Shown here piece by piece: positions 19,441-30,995 of a DNA stretch of 64,000 nt (its first letter is position 1; each line of letters begins with the position of its first letter). This DNA is from Lepus europaeus. Lineage: Eukaryota; Chordata; Mammalia; Lagomorpha; Leporidae. The position numbers were made by a program, and so were the translations under genes. The stretch spans positions 705,701 through 769,700 of the forward strand of contig NW_026909534.1 of the NCBI RefSeq assembly GCF_033115175.1, read 5' to 3'. The notes under the pieces are model-generated. The model made no database searches. It was not told the DNA's origin and worked only from the letters and a program-made list of their open reading frames with translations.

Positions 19441-21171
19441 GCAGCTCGCCTTGATAGCTTCTCAGGCTGCTCTCTGGTGGCCACCCCACCCAGCAAGGTG
19501 AGTACCCAGATGTCTGGCCAGTGGGGGCTGAAGGCCCCCCTCTGGAAAGGCCTGGAGCTCCAGGGAGATAATAGCCCCCCACTACAACATAGGTACCCCA
19601 GGCCGAGGGCCCCAGCCCCACTACCCACCCACCCTCGTTCCTCTGCTGCACCTGCACCCAGGCTGCTGTGGGGGACCCAGACCAAGGCTCTTGCTTGGCT
19701 GAGTGGCAGAGGGTCTGCTCACACCGTGGCCTCCATGCTCATACACCCCAAGTTCTGGGCGGTCTAACAAAACTGCTGTCAGTGCTTGCTCTGCACAGCT
19801 AGGTGTAGGAGAATCCGGAAGCCAGAGGGGCATGGACTGCCCCTGGGGGGCCCTGTGGAGCTCCCTCCTGGGACTCAGGGCTGCTGCTCTGCTGTCTGCC
19901 CTGTACCCCCAAGGCCAGCCCTGGCACGGCTCCCCACCACCTCCTCCCTCGTACCTGTCAATGCCATACACATAGAGGATCCCGAACATCTTGCAGAATG
20001 CAATGATGAGCAGGGGGATGGAGCCCACATATCTGTCCAGCAGGAAGAGCCAGTACTGGCCGGAGTTCAGCATGAAGATGAGGGCCAGGATAGGTCCCCA
20101 GGCAGATGAGGCCTGCAGGGAAATAGAGCTGGGCAGGTCCCAACCTGCAGCTCGGCAGGAAGGGGATGTGCAGCTGGGCCCCCATGGCACACGGACCTGT
20201 AAGCAGCTCGTTAGGGCACTTGGTGGAGATAAGCTTGAGGTCCTGCAGTGGCACGGCCATGCCCTCCATGTTCCCAAACATAGACAACAGGCCCAGGCAG
20301 AAGAGCATGAGGAAGAATAGCACGGACCACAGTGGGGACACCGGCATCTTGGTGATGGCCTCGGCGAAGACAATGAAGGCCAGGCCCATGCCCTCCATGC
20401 CCTGCATGATGGCACCCAGTCACCCAGGGCCTGTCGGTCCCTGACAGCCACAGTGGTCACCCTGTCAGCGCACGGCTCACCGACTGAGCCACACCAAGCA
20501 AGAATGCGGCCAATCCCAGGCTGCCTGTTGGCTCCAGATACATGGGTAAAGCGGAGCTGCAGGCCGGGAGGTGAGGATGCGCGGGGCCCAGGCCCCTTCT
20601 GCAGGTGCACCCAGTCCTGGCAGAGCCAGGAGCAGCTGAGGGCCCCTGGGCTGGGGTGGGCAACGCCAGCAGCTACCTGGGGCCCAGGAGGTGGCACACA
20701 GTTGACAACAGGTGATGCCACGTCCTGGCACCATGCTCGTTGCTGTGGGAGCCACTGGTCCGGAAGTGGTGACACCCCCACAACGTGGGGTCTCCTGAAC
20801 AGAAAGGAAGCAGTGTGTGGGGAGCCGAGCAGCCACAGGACGTGCCACGGCCAGCGTCGTCGAGACCGAGGGGAAGTGGACGGCAGCCCCAAGGAGCGAC
20901 CTGAGGGGCCAGCGGGGGCTCCCCTGCCTCCCGCCCGCCGGGGTGCCGGGACCTGCCTCCGAGAAGAAGGAGTTCATGTCGCAGGTCTGGAACGTGAGCT
21001 GGGCGTAGGCCACGGGGTCCGTGGCGTTCCACCAGCGCTGCATCTCCGCGAAGTTCTCCTGGGTCACGTTGCCCTCCGGCAGGTCGAAGGCGTTCATGAG
21101 GGTCAGGAGGTCCCTTGGAGCAGAGCCAGGATGACGCCGGGCAGGGGGTGTGGTGGGGCGGGGCCACTCAC

Positions 21172-22373
21172 GTGCTGAAGCAGTCGTCCGTAGCGCTAGG
21201 TGGCGTGGAACCAATGGTGGAATAGATCACTGTGGCCGTGTACACGGACGTGAAGCCATTGATGGAAGTGAATTGCTGTGGCGAGAGCGGCGTCACCTCA
21301 CAGGCGTCACCCCACTGCTGGGCCCAGGACTGAGGACCCAGGGCCTGCTGGGAAGTGGGCTGGGCAGGAGTCCACCTGTGCCCCTCCAAGCAGGAGTGGG
21401 CACCAAGAACTCAGACGGCTGGAGGGCTGTGCCCAGCATGGGAGCCCAGAGCACTACCAGAAGTAGTCCACGGAGGAGCTGCGCGTGCACTCATTAGTGT
21501 AGCCTGCGGGGACATGGCCGTGACGCGTGTCGGCGGGAGCAGCACATGTGCACACACCCATGCCAGGCTTGCGTGCTCCCTGGCCCCTGACGCCTCCCTC
21601 TCCCTCGGCTGCCCTGAGGGGAGCGGAGTCTCGGGGCTCCCTGCCCCCAACCCCTCTAGGACCCTGGCTCTGGCCCCAGGTGGCGCTGCTCACCCGTGAG
21701 GTTCTGGCCCAGCAGGCACTGGCTCCAGGGCAGCGGGTCCTGGAAGGAGTTGAAGAAGTACCACAGTATCCAGGCAATGATGGTGTTGTAGTACAGCCCA
21801 ACCATGAAGGATGCCAGCATGGAGGTGATGCCTGCCTGGGTGGGAGGGGGGCTTCAGGGGAGTTTCCATGCATGGTGGGGCAGGAGCTCCTACAGGTGCT
21901 TGCCTCTAACAGAACCAAGCGTGAGGGGACCAAGAGAGGCAGCCGGGGAGGACTGGATCATGGCCTTCAGGGCTGGGGCCTCCTGCCCCAGGAGTTCTGA
22001 TCAGTGGACCCTGCCTGGTGCCCTGGCCGGAGGTCTGAGTGAGCCAGTGCCCTGGTCACAGAGCTGGTCAATGAGTGACCCCCAGGGCTGGCAAGGTGTG
22101 GGAATGGATGGAGGCTGCCTGAGCAGGTGGCCAGTGCCCCCTGCCGGGACCTTCCTCTGAGCAGTCAGGCTGTGCCCCTCCACTCTGTGCCAACACTGCC
22201 CATGCCCCCCAGGTGCCCATGGAGGGGCCTACCTACGCCCTTGAGGGCCGGGTGCACGGCGCTCCACACGCCCACAGGCCCCTTGCACAGCCTCTGCCCG
22301 ATGGCAAACTCTAGGTACAGCAGGGGGATGCCCTGGAGGACCAGCAGGATGAGGAATGGGATCATGAAGGCCC
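21172..22373 (-). pseudogene. SLC6A19: SLC6A19 exons 2-4 and 7 with internal deletion
   Basis: Exon 2 reads [20 protein letters not shown] and then EFAIGQRL. Exon 3 reads [20 protein letters not shown] and then [13 protein letters not shown]. Exon 4 opens GYTNECTRSSSVDYFW and homology stops there, at a TAG (21454-21456). Only about 180 bases further on, exon 7 resumes with [19 protein letters not shown] without its NNCEKD start. Inside it, offsetting one-base changes alter about nine residues before DDCFS. Human residues of about 190-310 (roughly helices 4-6) are therefore missing. Confidence 0.88.
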
Positions 22374-22654
22374 CTGGGGAGGCAGCACCAGTCAGGGCAG
22401 GTCCCCTTCCAGGGGGGCCGCGTAGGGGCTGCACAGTGCCAGCCTGGTGGCCCTCCCAGCCTGCGGCTGCCCAGGAGCCCCAGCGTGTGCGGGCAGCACC
22501 TGTGGAGCCAGGCAGGGCCAGGCCACCTTGCAGCTGAGTGACCGATCCATCACAGACTGGCTGCTGTCCCTGGATCTGCCCACCTTGGGCTCTCAGCAAG
22601 CTTAGCCAAACGCAGGAGCTCCGTCGTCCATGTATGTCCAGCTCCAGACCTGAC

Positions 22655-22870
22655 AGAACTGTGCACACGTGTGTGCGCACGCATGTGTTTACATGTGCTG
22701 TGTACATGTGTGTATGCACGTATGTTGCAATACATATGCACATGTGTGCTTGTGTGTGGGCACATGTGTAATGTGCTTTATGTGTATGTGTGCATGCATG
22801 TGTGCACATGTTTGTGTGGTGTGTGCATGTGTGCACACGTGTACGTGTGCTTGTGTGTGTGTGTACACTA
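22655..22870. repeat. TG-rich microsatellite tract
   Basis: Irregular TGTG/CATG words (ACATGTGTGTATGCACG and similar) ending in a pure TG run at 22850-22863. Confidence 0.85.
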
Positions 22871-22969
22871 CTGAACTTGGCCCGCAGTGTCTGTCAGGCC
22901 CCCTGGTTGTGCCCTGTGTGTGCTCCGCGAGAACCACATTGATGGGAATTTTTTGCAGTCCAAAGACAA

Positions 22970-23195
22970 CATCAAGATGGTTGTTTGGCCCCGGGGGTAT
23001 GGGGCCCACAGCCCACTCCGGAGGGCCTGGGTTCGAGTCCCAGCTCCACCCCCAGTTCCAGCCTCCTGCTGACAGCCACCAGGGAGGTGGTTCAAGGACC
23101 TGGATCCCAGGCACCCACGTGACTTGGTGTTCAGGGAGTAAACCAGCAGGTGGAGCTATCTGTCTTTCAAGTAAGTTAGTTAAGTCAAACATGCA
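22970..23195 (+). mobile_element. Old C-repeat SINE, diverged
   Basis: Shows a tRNA-like B-box (GGGTTCGAGTCCCAGCTCCA near 23029), the body words GACAGCCACC and GTAAACCAGCAGGTGGAGCT, and a CTTTCAAGTAAGTTAG tail. This is the only SINE with a clear tRNA B-box in the GC-rich half besides the one at 6040. Confidence 0.65.
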
Positions 23196-24479
23196 GCACC
23201 AGGAGACAGTGGCCACCTCTGGCAGGTGAGGAAATGCGGGTGCATTCTGACCTCAGGGATTCTTGCCCAGGAACCCAGAGAACAGCCAGACTCCACTCCA
23301 GACATCACCATCACTCAGATACGAGCAAGCAAGGGCCACATCTCAGCAGACGAGGGCCGAGCAGAGTGCCCACCCCAGAGCTAAGTCCAAGTCTCCCCGA
23401 GACCTGGCCCCCACCATGCAGAACAAGGCAGCTGTCCCCCAATGGATGGACAGATGGACAGAGCAGAGAAGTTCCTGTGCTCGGGCCTGGGGTGTTGTGT
23501 GAGTGACATTAGTGGATGCCAAAGGATGCCTGTAACCCTTACTCACAGGAGGGCCCCAGAGAGACAGGAAGCAGAGCAGGACTGCCAGGGGTGGGGCCAG
23601 GGAGTCACTGACAAGTGGGCACCCAGCTTTGGGCTGAGGAGATAGAGCCCTGGAGAAGGTGGCAGAGGCAGCTGCACATGGCCCCACCTGCTGCCCCTGC
23701 TGCACGCGGCACCATCTGCTGCACATGGCACCATCAGCTACACACAACACTGCTGCTCCTACTGCACATGGCACCATCTGAGGCCAGCTCTGCCTCCCCA
23801 AGGCCGAGGTCCCCCCTCTCAGGTTCCTCACTTCCCCTACCCTCCTCACCCTAAGGGAATGCTCCTGGCCATCCCTGGGAGCTCTAGCCTGAGACTTCTG
23901 GGAAGTGACCTCTGAATATGGGTGACATTGACCTCATTTTGAAGTTGCAGGAATTCAGGGCTGGGCAGGAACAGGAGCCCAGGCCAACTGACCAGGAAGT
24001 TCAGTTTGTCTGGTTGTTTTGCGATAATCGAGAAGAGAGATGTGAACTCGAAGGAGAAGCCCCCACTTGCATGAGTTGGCCTGAGGCTGAGACGACCCCA
24101 AGTGGAGGCCTCAGGCCATCATGGCTCACACATGTCCAGTGGGCTGTGAGAATGGCCTGCATAGGTGAGCCCCCACCTGGAGTCCACAGGTGCCTCCCAT
24201 GCCCCTGGCGGGCCAAGGTGGCCCCCTTCCAGCTGGGGGCTTCACTGGGAAGGAGGCACGCAGCAAACCACACTGCCAGGAGCCTGGACGCCAACAGTGG
24301 CCCTACACCTGACACCCGGTGGGTGATGTTTCCTCCCTGGACATGGCACAGGATCACCTCGGCACACACTGAAGGCAGCGCCAAGGGGCAGGAAGCAGCG
24401 GCCTCCCTGACCCCGTGCCACATGGCAGCGGTGGAAATGAACTTCTGTGTCATCAATGTTCTAGAACAGATCTCTCCCT

Positions 24480-24732
24480 GTGGCCGCTTAACCACTTGTC
24501 CAGGCTGCGCCGAGTCACACCACCAGCATGCCAGGTCGGCCAGGGTTGAATCCTGGATGTTCTATACTTGACCTAGCTCCCTGCTAATGCACCTGGGGAA
24601 GCAGTGGAAGATGAACCAAGAACTTGGATCCCTGCCACTCATATGGGAGATCCAGATGAAGTTCCTGGCTCCTGGTTTCAACCCGGCCCAGCTCTGGTTG
24701 TTGTAGCCATTTGAGGAGTGAACTAGTTGATG

Positions 24733-24766
<34 letters not shown>

Positions 24767-24830
24767 ATTCACTCTCTCTGTCACTCTTTCAAATAAACCA
24801 TTAAAAAATACAAAAAGAAAAATCACAATT
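24480..24830 (+). mobile_element. Old C-repeat SINE with TC tract
   Basis: The body words CTCCCTGCTAATGCACC, GAAGCAGTGGAAGATG and CAACCCGGCCCAGCTCTGG are followed by a pure TC run (24737-24764) and the tail CTTTCAAATAAACCATTAAA. The 5' part is diverged, so the start is approximate. Confidence 0.75.
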
Positions 24831-24997
24831 ATTTAAACTAAATGCTTAAAAGCATTAATTAAGTTGAGCATCTGACCATAAAAAAGCAACTGGTAGCAGA
24901 GCAGTAAAATATAGGAATGTCCCTATTATAGTTAAGATTGTCTATAATGAACATAAACAGGAAAGTTAACATGGAACATTGAAAGCTCTTTTCTCAA

Positions 24998-25320
24998 GGG
25001 CCAGCAGTGTGGTTTAGCAGGTATTGCCACCACCTGCAGTGCCAGCATCCCATATGGGCACCAGATTCGAGTCCTGGCTGCTCCACTTCTGATCCAGCTC
25101 TCTGCTATGGCCTGGGAAAGCAGAAGATGGCCCAAGCACTTGGGTCCATGTACCTGAGTGAGAGACTTAGAAGAAGCTCCTGGCTACTGGCTTCAGATTG
25201 GCCCAGCTCTTGCTGTTGTGGTCATTTAGGGAGTGAACCAGCAGACAGAAGACTTCTCTCTTATGTCTCTGCCTCTCTGTAACTCTGCCTTTCAAATAAA
25301 TCAATAAATCTTCTTTTAAA
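24998..25320 (+). mobile_element. Older-type C-repeat SINE, complete, with target duplication
   Basis: A full copy from GGGCCAGCAGTGTGG to the AAATAAATCAATAAATCTTC tail. The flanking copies GAAAGCTCTTTTCTC (24982 and 25331) are its target site duplication. Confidence 0.88.
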
Positions 25321-25449
25321 AAAAGAAAGAAAGCTCTTTTCTCTGGCAGCAGACCCATATGAGATGGCCTCCTTCCAGTCTCTCTTTTCAATATTGTACT
25401 AAAAGTATAATCAGGGAAATGAAACAATAAAATTTGAACACTGAGTATA

Positions 25450-25790
25450 AAAATTTTTTAGATTTATTTATTTTTATTTGAAAGTCGGAGTTACACAGAG
25501 GAGAGTTAGAGAGAGAGAGAGGTCTTCCATCTGATGGTTCACTCCCCCAATTGGCTACAATGGCCGGCACTGTGCCAATCCGAAGCCAGGAACCAGGAGC
25601 TTCCCCCTCGTCTCCCACACCAGTGCAGAGGCCCAAGGACTTGAGCCATTCTCCAATGCTTTTCCAGGCCATAGCAGAGAGCTGGATCAGAAGTGGAGCA
25701 GCCGGGTTGAACTGGCACGACCATATGGGATGCCAGCGCTTCAGGCCAGGGTGTTAACCTGTTGTGCCACAGCAGCTGGCCTCAAAGATT
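25450..25790 (-). mobile_element. Older-type C-repeat SINE
   Basis: Reverse copy: TTTAGATTTATTTATTTTTA tail at the left, GAGAGAGAG tract, and the tRNA-like head at the right ending GTGCCACAGCAGCTGGCC. Confidence 0.85.
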
Positions 25791-26066
25791 AATTTTTAAG
25801 TAACAAAACTATCTATACAGAGATAATCCTAAAACAAACTGATAGGAGAACCAAACAAGAATCCTGGGTACAAGATCAACTTATACCATCAATGGGGTTA
25901 CTATATATCACCAAGAAACAAATAGAAATCTATTTTAAAGGAAAAAGATACAGACTAGAAGCAAATAAGTCTTTGCAGTATCTTTAAATATTCTTCAAAA
26001 CAATAAAAAAACACTGAAGTAACATTAAAGAGAAGTATGCCAAGAACCTGATGAAACTGAAAGGCT
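25791..26066. other. AT-rich unique sequence
   Basis: A-rich sequence (ACAAGAATCCTGGGTACAAG, then AAGAAACAAATAGAAAT) that resembles the 3' half of an L1 ORF2 region on the + strand, without enough to be certain. No gene seen. Confidence 0.35.
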
Positions 26067-26383
26067 CTGGCCGGTACCACAGCTCATTAGGCTAATTCTT
26101 GGCCTGCGGCGCCGGCACCCCAGGTTCTAGTCCTGGTTGGGGTGCCTGATTCTGTCCCAGTTGCTCCTCTTTCAGGCCAGCTCTCTACTGTGGCCTGGGA
26201 AGGCAGTGGAGGATGGCCCAGGTCCTTGGGCCCTGCACCCGCATGTGAGACCAGGAGGAAGCACCTGGCTCCTGGCTTCAGATCCACAGAGTGCGCTGGC
26301 CGTAGTGGCCACTTGGGGTGTGAACCAACGGAAAAAGGAAGACCTTTCTCTCTGTCTTTCTCTCGCTGCCTAACTCTGCCTGT

Positions 26384-26420
<37 letters not shown>

Positions 26421-26455
26421 AAGAAAGAAAAGAAAAGAAAAAGAAAAAGAAACTG
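26067..26455 (+). mobile_element. Young C-repeat SINE with long A tail
   Basis: A full younger-type copy (CTCATTAGGCTAATTCTTGG head, CTGTC tail) ending in a run of 35 A plus AAGA words. The target duplication GAAACTGAAAGGCT is seen on both sides. Confidence 0.9.
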
Positions 26456-27474
26456 AAAGGCTAGATTTATTAAATGTTAGTAAATTGTGACTGTGATGCT
26501 CAGTTCTAGGTCACAAGATCCCAGCAGGATCACAGACATGGTGGGGATTGAGGGATCTCAGGTGGAATCATCAGGGACATGACAGTACAGGCTGCTGTCG
26601 AGAGCCAGCCCCCAGGAGGATGAGGTGGCGTTAGACTTGAGCTGAATGTCCCCCATCAGAAACTGCCCAAAGGACTACCCCTATGCCAGGGCAATTCTCA
26701 TTGGTTGAATCTTTTCTGATGTCATGCATAATCACCAGCTGAACAAACTGTGTACAATCAGGTATGCTGAGACAACACTGCAGTACTATATGGGATCTTT
26801 GATCTTGGTGTTGCCAAACACAGCTTCTCTAGTCTGCTCCCAAGAGAGGCTCTAGGTGGCTCAGTCTTTGCTGCTCTGTGAATTCCCCTCACCACAGGAG
26901 CCTTCAGAAGGATTCCCAAACACCTCAGAAGCTGAAAAATAGAGAGTATATGGAAAGAATTCCATCAAGCTTGCAGGATGTGAGCAGGGCTGGCAGCTGG
27001 GACTGTGAGTATCCTCTCTTGTCCCTGCATTTAGTTTCCTTGGCTCAGTCCTAGAGCCAATCTTGCCAAATTGTGTTGTGAGGATGAGAGAATCCTCAGG
27101 GAGAATACAGACTTCATCATGTATGGAAGAGAAGCTGTGACATATAGGGTCCTCTCTCCCTCCTTTCTCTCCAGGGGTGACCTGACTCCTCTTAGTTGGG
27201 AAACAGGTCATCAAGCCCACAACCCAATTCTCTTAGCATAGCCCTTCCTCAGGATCCGATGCTGTTTTCTCTTGCTAATAACACAATACTATAGAGTTAT
27301 AGTGTAAGTGATAAAAAAGTAGCTTTATTTGGCTCAAATCCAAGGTTGGGAGCAGCCTATGGTTGCAGTGTTCTTTTTGGCAGAGGTCTAGATGTGGCAC
27401 AGAGGCTATGTGGCCCTAAAAAGGGAATGCAGGAGAGGCCAATACAAAGTGGCTTTTTAAAAATATATTTGCTG
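26456..27474. other. Possible old LTR-like stretch, no gene
   Basis: About 1 kb of unassigned sequence. The part from 27240 (GCTTTATTTGGCTCA near 27321) and its likely continuation after the SINEs (28505-28750) resemble old MaLR-type LTR remnants. The family is uncertain. Confidence 0.35.
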
Positions 27475-27804
27475 AGGCTGGCACCGCAGCTCAATAGGCT
27501 AATCCTCCACCTGCGGCACCGGCACACCAGGTTCTAGTCCCGGTCAGGGCGCCAGATTCTGTCCCAGTTGCTCCTCTTCCTGTCCAGCCCTCTGCTGTGG
27601 CCAGGGAGTGCAGTGGAGGATGGCCCAAGTCCTTGGGCCCTGCACCCGCATGGGAGACCAGGAGGAAGCAGCTGGCTCCTGGCTTCGGATCAGTGCGGTG
27701 CACTGGCCACAGCGCACTGGCCGTAGCAGCCATTGGAGGGTGAACCAATGGTAAAGGAAGACCTTTCTCTCTGTCTCTCTCTCTCACTGTCTAACTCTGC
27801 CTGT

Positions 27805-27867
<63 letters not shown>
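27475..27867 (+). mobile_element. Young C-repeat SINE ending in a 60-base AT run
   Basis: A complete younger-type head and body. The A tail has been replaced by an AT dinucleotide run at 27808-27866. The AT run is perfect and self-complementary, so it could extrude a cruciform and may be unstable. Confidence 0.88.
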
Positions 27868-27869
<2 letters not shown>

Positions 27870-28180
27870 CTGAGCTGGCGCTGAAGAGTAAGGAGCTAAG
27901 CCTCCACCTGTGGTGCTGGAATCCCATATGGGTGCTGGTTCATGTCCCAGCTGCTCCTCTTCCCATCCACCCCTCTGCTATAGCTTGGGAAAACAGTAGA
28001 AGATGGCCCAAGTGCTTGGGCCCTTGCACCTGCATGGGAGACCTTGGAAGAAGATCCTAGTGTTGGATTGGTGCAGCTGTGGTCATTGTGGCCACATGGG
28101 GAGTGAACCAGTGGATGGAAGACCTTTCTCCCTGTTTCTCCCTCTATCTGTAACTCTGCCTCTCAAATAAACAAAATATT
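27868..28180 (+). mobile_element. Older-type C-repeat SINE
   Basis: From GAGCTGGCGCTGAAGAGTAA to the tail CTCTCAAATAAACAAAATAT, directly after the AT run. Confidence 0.82.
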
Positions 28181-28505
28181 TAAATAAAGATATATTTATT
28201 TACTTGAGAGGAAGAGTTAAGAGATACACACACACACACACACATACAGAGTGATCCTCTATCCACTGGTTCATGCCCCAAGTGGTCAAAATGATCAGAT
28301 CTGGATGAGGCCAGTGCTGAGTCTGGAATGCCAACCCCATCTCCACATGGGTGCAGGGAGGCAAGCACTTGGGACATCCCCTACCACCCTCACATTAGCA
28401 AGGAACTAGATCAGAATTGGAGTGGTCAGGACTTGAACTGGCACCCATATGGCTTGCTGGCATTGCAGGTTGCAACTTAACCCATTATACCACAAAGCCA
28501 GTCCC
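28181..28505 (-). mobile_element. Older-type C-repeat SINE with CA run
   Basis: Reverse copy abutting the preceding SINE tail to tail (AAATAAAGATATATTTATTT). A short ACAC run lies at 28227-28242. It ends at the right with ACCACAAAGCCAGTCC. Confidence 0.82.
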
Positions 28506-28764
28506 CCAAAGTAATTTCTATAGCAGACCTCTGGCGATAACTCATTAATCACATGAACAGACTTATCCTAATCACCTCTTATTGATGTGGTGAAGATTAT
28601 ATTGGTAATTTTAAGTTCATGAGCTGGAAGCCACACCTAATTCACTTTGTGTTGTCATATTCATCTACCTGTCAATCAGGGGACTTCTCCCCAGAAGTAC
28701 CTCCTTTTACCCAGGACATGGGGGTTGTACCATGTAAACACTTCCGTTTTTCTTTCTTTTTTTA

Positions 28765-29092
28765 AGTTTCATTTATTTATTTGAAAGCCAAAGTTATATA
28801 TAGAGAGAAGGAGAGGCAGAGAAAGAAAGAGAGAGAGAGGTTTTCCATCCGATGGTTAATGTCCCAGTTGGCCACAATGGCCAGAGCTGTGCTGATCTGA
28901 AGCCAGGAGCTGAGAGCTTCTTCCAGGACTCCCACACAGGTGCAGGGACCCAAGGATTTGGGCCATCTTCTACTGCTTTCCCAGGCCATGGCAGAGAGCT
29001 GGATTGAAAGTGGAGCAGCCAGGATATGAACTGGCACCCAAATAGGATGCCAGCGGCTTTACCCACTACGCCATCGTGTGGGCACCAACACT
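28765..29092 (-). mobile_element. Older-type C-repeat SINE
   Basis: Reverse copy from TTCATTTATTTATTTGAAAG to the head CACTACGCCATCGTGTGGGC. Confidence 0.85.
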
Positions 29093-29940
29093 TCCATTTT
29101 TCTAAGAGTATAACAAGATAGGAAGAACAGAAACTCTCTGTCCTCCACCTAGACTCAGGAGGAGCAGAGCAGGTTATAATAATTCCCTTTCTTTGGCCCC
29201 CTTTCTTCCTAAATAAGCCCGTTTGTGTGTGTGTTTTTCACTTTGTAAATAGTTTATCACATGGCATGCTGTGTTTGGGTCTGTGTTTAGTATTCTTCTC
29301 TAAGTAAAGGCAAGAACCTGGAAAGTTAATTTAGGCCCTAAACCTAGCCCATAACATTATAAGATGTCATCTAGTTCTATTTCTTAATAACTCATTATTA
29401 GGATTCGATCTCCCAATTACTGTCATAGTGGACAAAACATGATCAATCCAAGCAATAAGCCTGGCAATAAATGCCTATATTTCCAGATCTTTTTCCACAT
29501 TACCAATTGGCAACTTTCTCCCCTAATACTTCCAAAACTATCAACTATTTTTCTCTATGACACACTTCATTCAGCTTCAATGTGTTAGGTAGGAAATAAC
29601 AATTAGCCTATGCATGTAAGAGAGACCTAAGGAACACAAGGCACCACAGAAGGGGAAGCAATGCAGCAGCCCTTAGCAGCCTCAGAAGCACACATTGGAA
29701 GCTGCCTAGTATTTTCCACCATAGAATACTGCTCCTACCCTGATAACATTACTGGTGGTCCTAGCCTTCTCCCAAGATAAGCTCCCCAGAGGAATCTCCT
29801 GGTACCATCTGGGCTACCAACCTAATAACATTCAGTAATAAAACCTTGGGGGCTAGTTTACCTATTTCATACCTGGCAAGTCCTTTGCCCAGAAGAGGGA
29901 AGGGGAAAGAAAAGTGTTGGGAAGAACTGGGCCCCAGGGA
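29093..29940. other. AT-rich sequence, nothing recognised
   Basis: About 850 bases of moderately AT-rich DNA. It has no long open frame, no repeat I can name and no exon-like block. Confidence 0.5.
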
Positions 29941-30262
29941 CCAGTGTTGTGGTGTAGCAGGTTAAGCTTCCTCCTGTAATGCCAGCATCCTATAGGAGCA
30001 CCAGTTTGGGTCCCAGCTGCTCCATTCCCAATCCAGCTTCCTGCTAATGCAACCTGGGAAAGCAGCAGAAGATGGTCCAAGTCCTTGTGCCTCTGAACCT
30101 ATGTGAGAGACCCACGTGAAGCTCCTGGCTCCTGGATCCTGGGTTTAAGCTGGAGCAGACCCATCCTTGTGGCCATTTGCGAATGAACCAGCAGATGGAA
30201 GATCTATCTTTCCTCTCTTTGTAATTCGGCCTTTCAAAAAATTAAAATATTCTTTAAGAAAA
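29941..30262 (+). mobile_element. Older-type C-repeat SINE
   Basis: From GACCAGTGTTGTGGTGTAGC to the tail CGGCCTTTCAAAAAATTAAA. Confidence 0.82.
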
Positions 30263-30949
30263 GAAAAAAGGAAAAAATAACGGGACCTCATTCCCTTATA
30301 AGCCCCAGTCTGAATACATACTTGGTGCTCAACTCTTGGCTGAGCCACCTGTCTGGCCTATAAGTTGTATTCTCCACACTAATCTATGCAACCTTGCTTT
30401 TCCAGTCTGAATTACTGGGCACCCTCTCAGATTCTTTCTGGAGAGCTGTCCATCCCCATTCTACCCCAACAAATATGCTACATTGCTTACAACTCTTCTG
30501 TACCACATCTGAATTCTTTCTTTCATGAGAACAAGAACATTTCCCACTCATCTTTGCTAAAATATACTTGTCATTTTCCCACAGGACAATCAGTAACTCT
30601 TTAAAAGTTGTTTTTCTGTTTGTGAACATTTCACATTAGAGGAAAACAGACAATCCCTATCTGACACACCGGTCTTAAAACACTTTGTATTGGAGTGCAT
30701 GCATGTAGAAGGGGTTAAGATGCCACTTGGATACCCTTTGGTCCTGAAGAGAGGGAATTCTCCTAGAAGCTTTCCTTGGAGGAAGGTTTATCAATGTCTG
30801 AGCAGGACTTTGAAGTGCAAAATGCTGGGCTTCTGGAACTTCTGCAGTAGGTGCTGGTCTTCAGGCCTTTCTCATACACACATAGGCTAAATTTCTGACT
30901 TGCTACCTAACAGTTCTTGCAGGCATTTGGGAAACAAACCAATGAATGG

Positions 30950-30995
<46 letters not shown>

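Larger units (their letters stand above)
18255..21113 (-). pseudogene. SLC6A19: SLC6A19 exons 8-12
   Basis: Exon 8 reads [20 protein letters not shown]. Exon 9 reads [20 protein letters not shown] and [15 protein letters not shown]. Exon 10 starts GLICLGTY, shifts frame by a net two-base loss, then reads [20 protein letters not shown] and LYVYGIDR. Exon 11 reads [20 protein letters not shown] and then TYSIWDPSY. Exon 12 reads [16 protein letters not shown] and [11 protein letters not shown] before TAG, where human continues with KPGDH. Borders: acceptors at 21114, 20402, 20113, 18891 and 18387; donors at 20952, 20196, 19954 and 18727. Confidence 0.9.
18255..22373 (-). pseudogene. SLC6A19: SLC6A19 (B0AT1), unprocessed, broken
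   Basis: SLC6A19 is the main sodium-dependent neutral amino acid carrier of gut and kidney brush border; it pairs with ACE2 or collectrin, and its loss causes Hartnup disorder in human. Exons seen, numbered as in human: 2 (22233-22373), 3 (21694-21831), start of 4 (about 21457-21503), end of 7 (21172-21275), 8 (20953-21113), 9 (20197-20401), 10 (19955-20112), 11 (18728-18890), 12 (18255-18386). Exon 1 is not found, exons 5-6 are absent, and the rest of exons 4 and 7 is gone. Exon 10 has a two-base net loss. A TAG follows HCQ, 26 codons before the human end. Borders are otherwise normal and exons 2, 3, 8, 9 and 11 read cleanly. It is a DNA-level copy that cannot make a whole carrier as written. 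Confidence 0.92.
22374..24470. other. SLC6A19 upstream side; exon 1 not found
   Basis: In human the first SLC6A19 exon encodes a WDNKAQYML-type stretch. I find no such coding piece here or further right. The stretch holds a TG-rich microsatellite (22655-22870), a diverged SINE (22970-23195) and imperfect CTGCACATGGCACCATC copies (about 23670-23785). GC content falls at its right end. Confidence 0.55.

Noticed and set aside
19034-19767. Threonine/cysteine-rich repeat proteins (CLHTWPAHT-like)
   Set aside because: Translations of the CACACCTG minisatellite in SLC6A19 intron 10.
22987-23050. A tRNA gene, from the B-box-like GGGTTCGAGTCCC
   Set aside because: The A-box and acceptor stem do not fold; the context is a tRNA-derived SINE.
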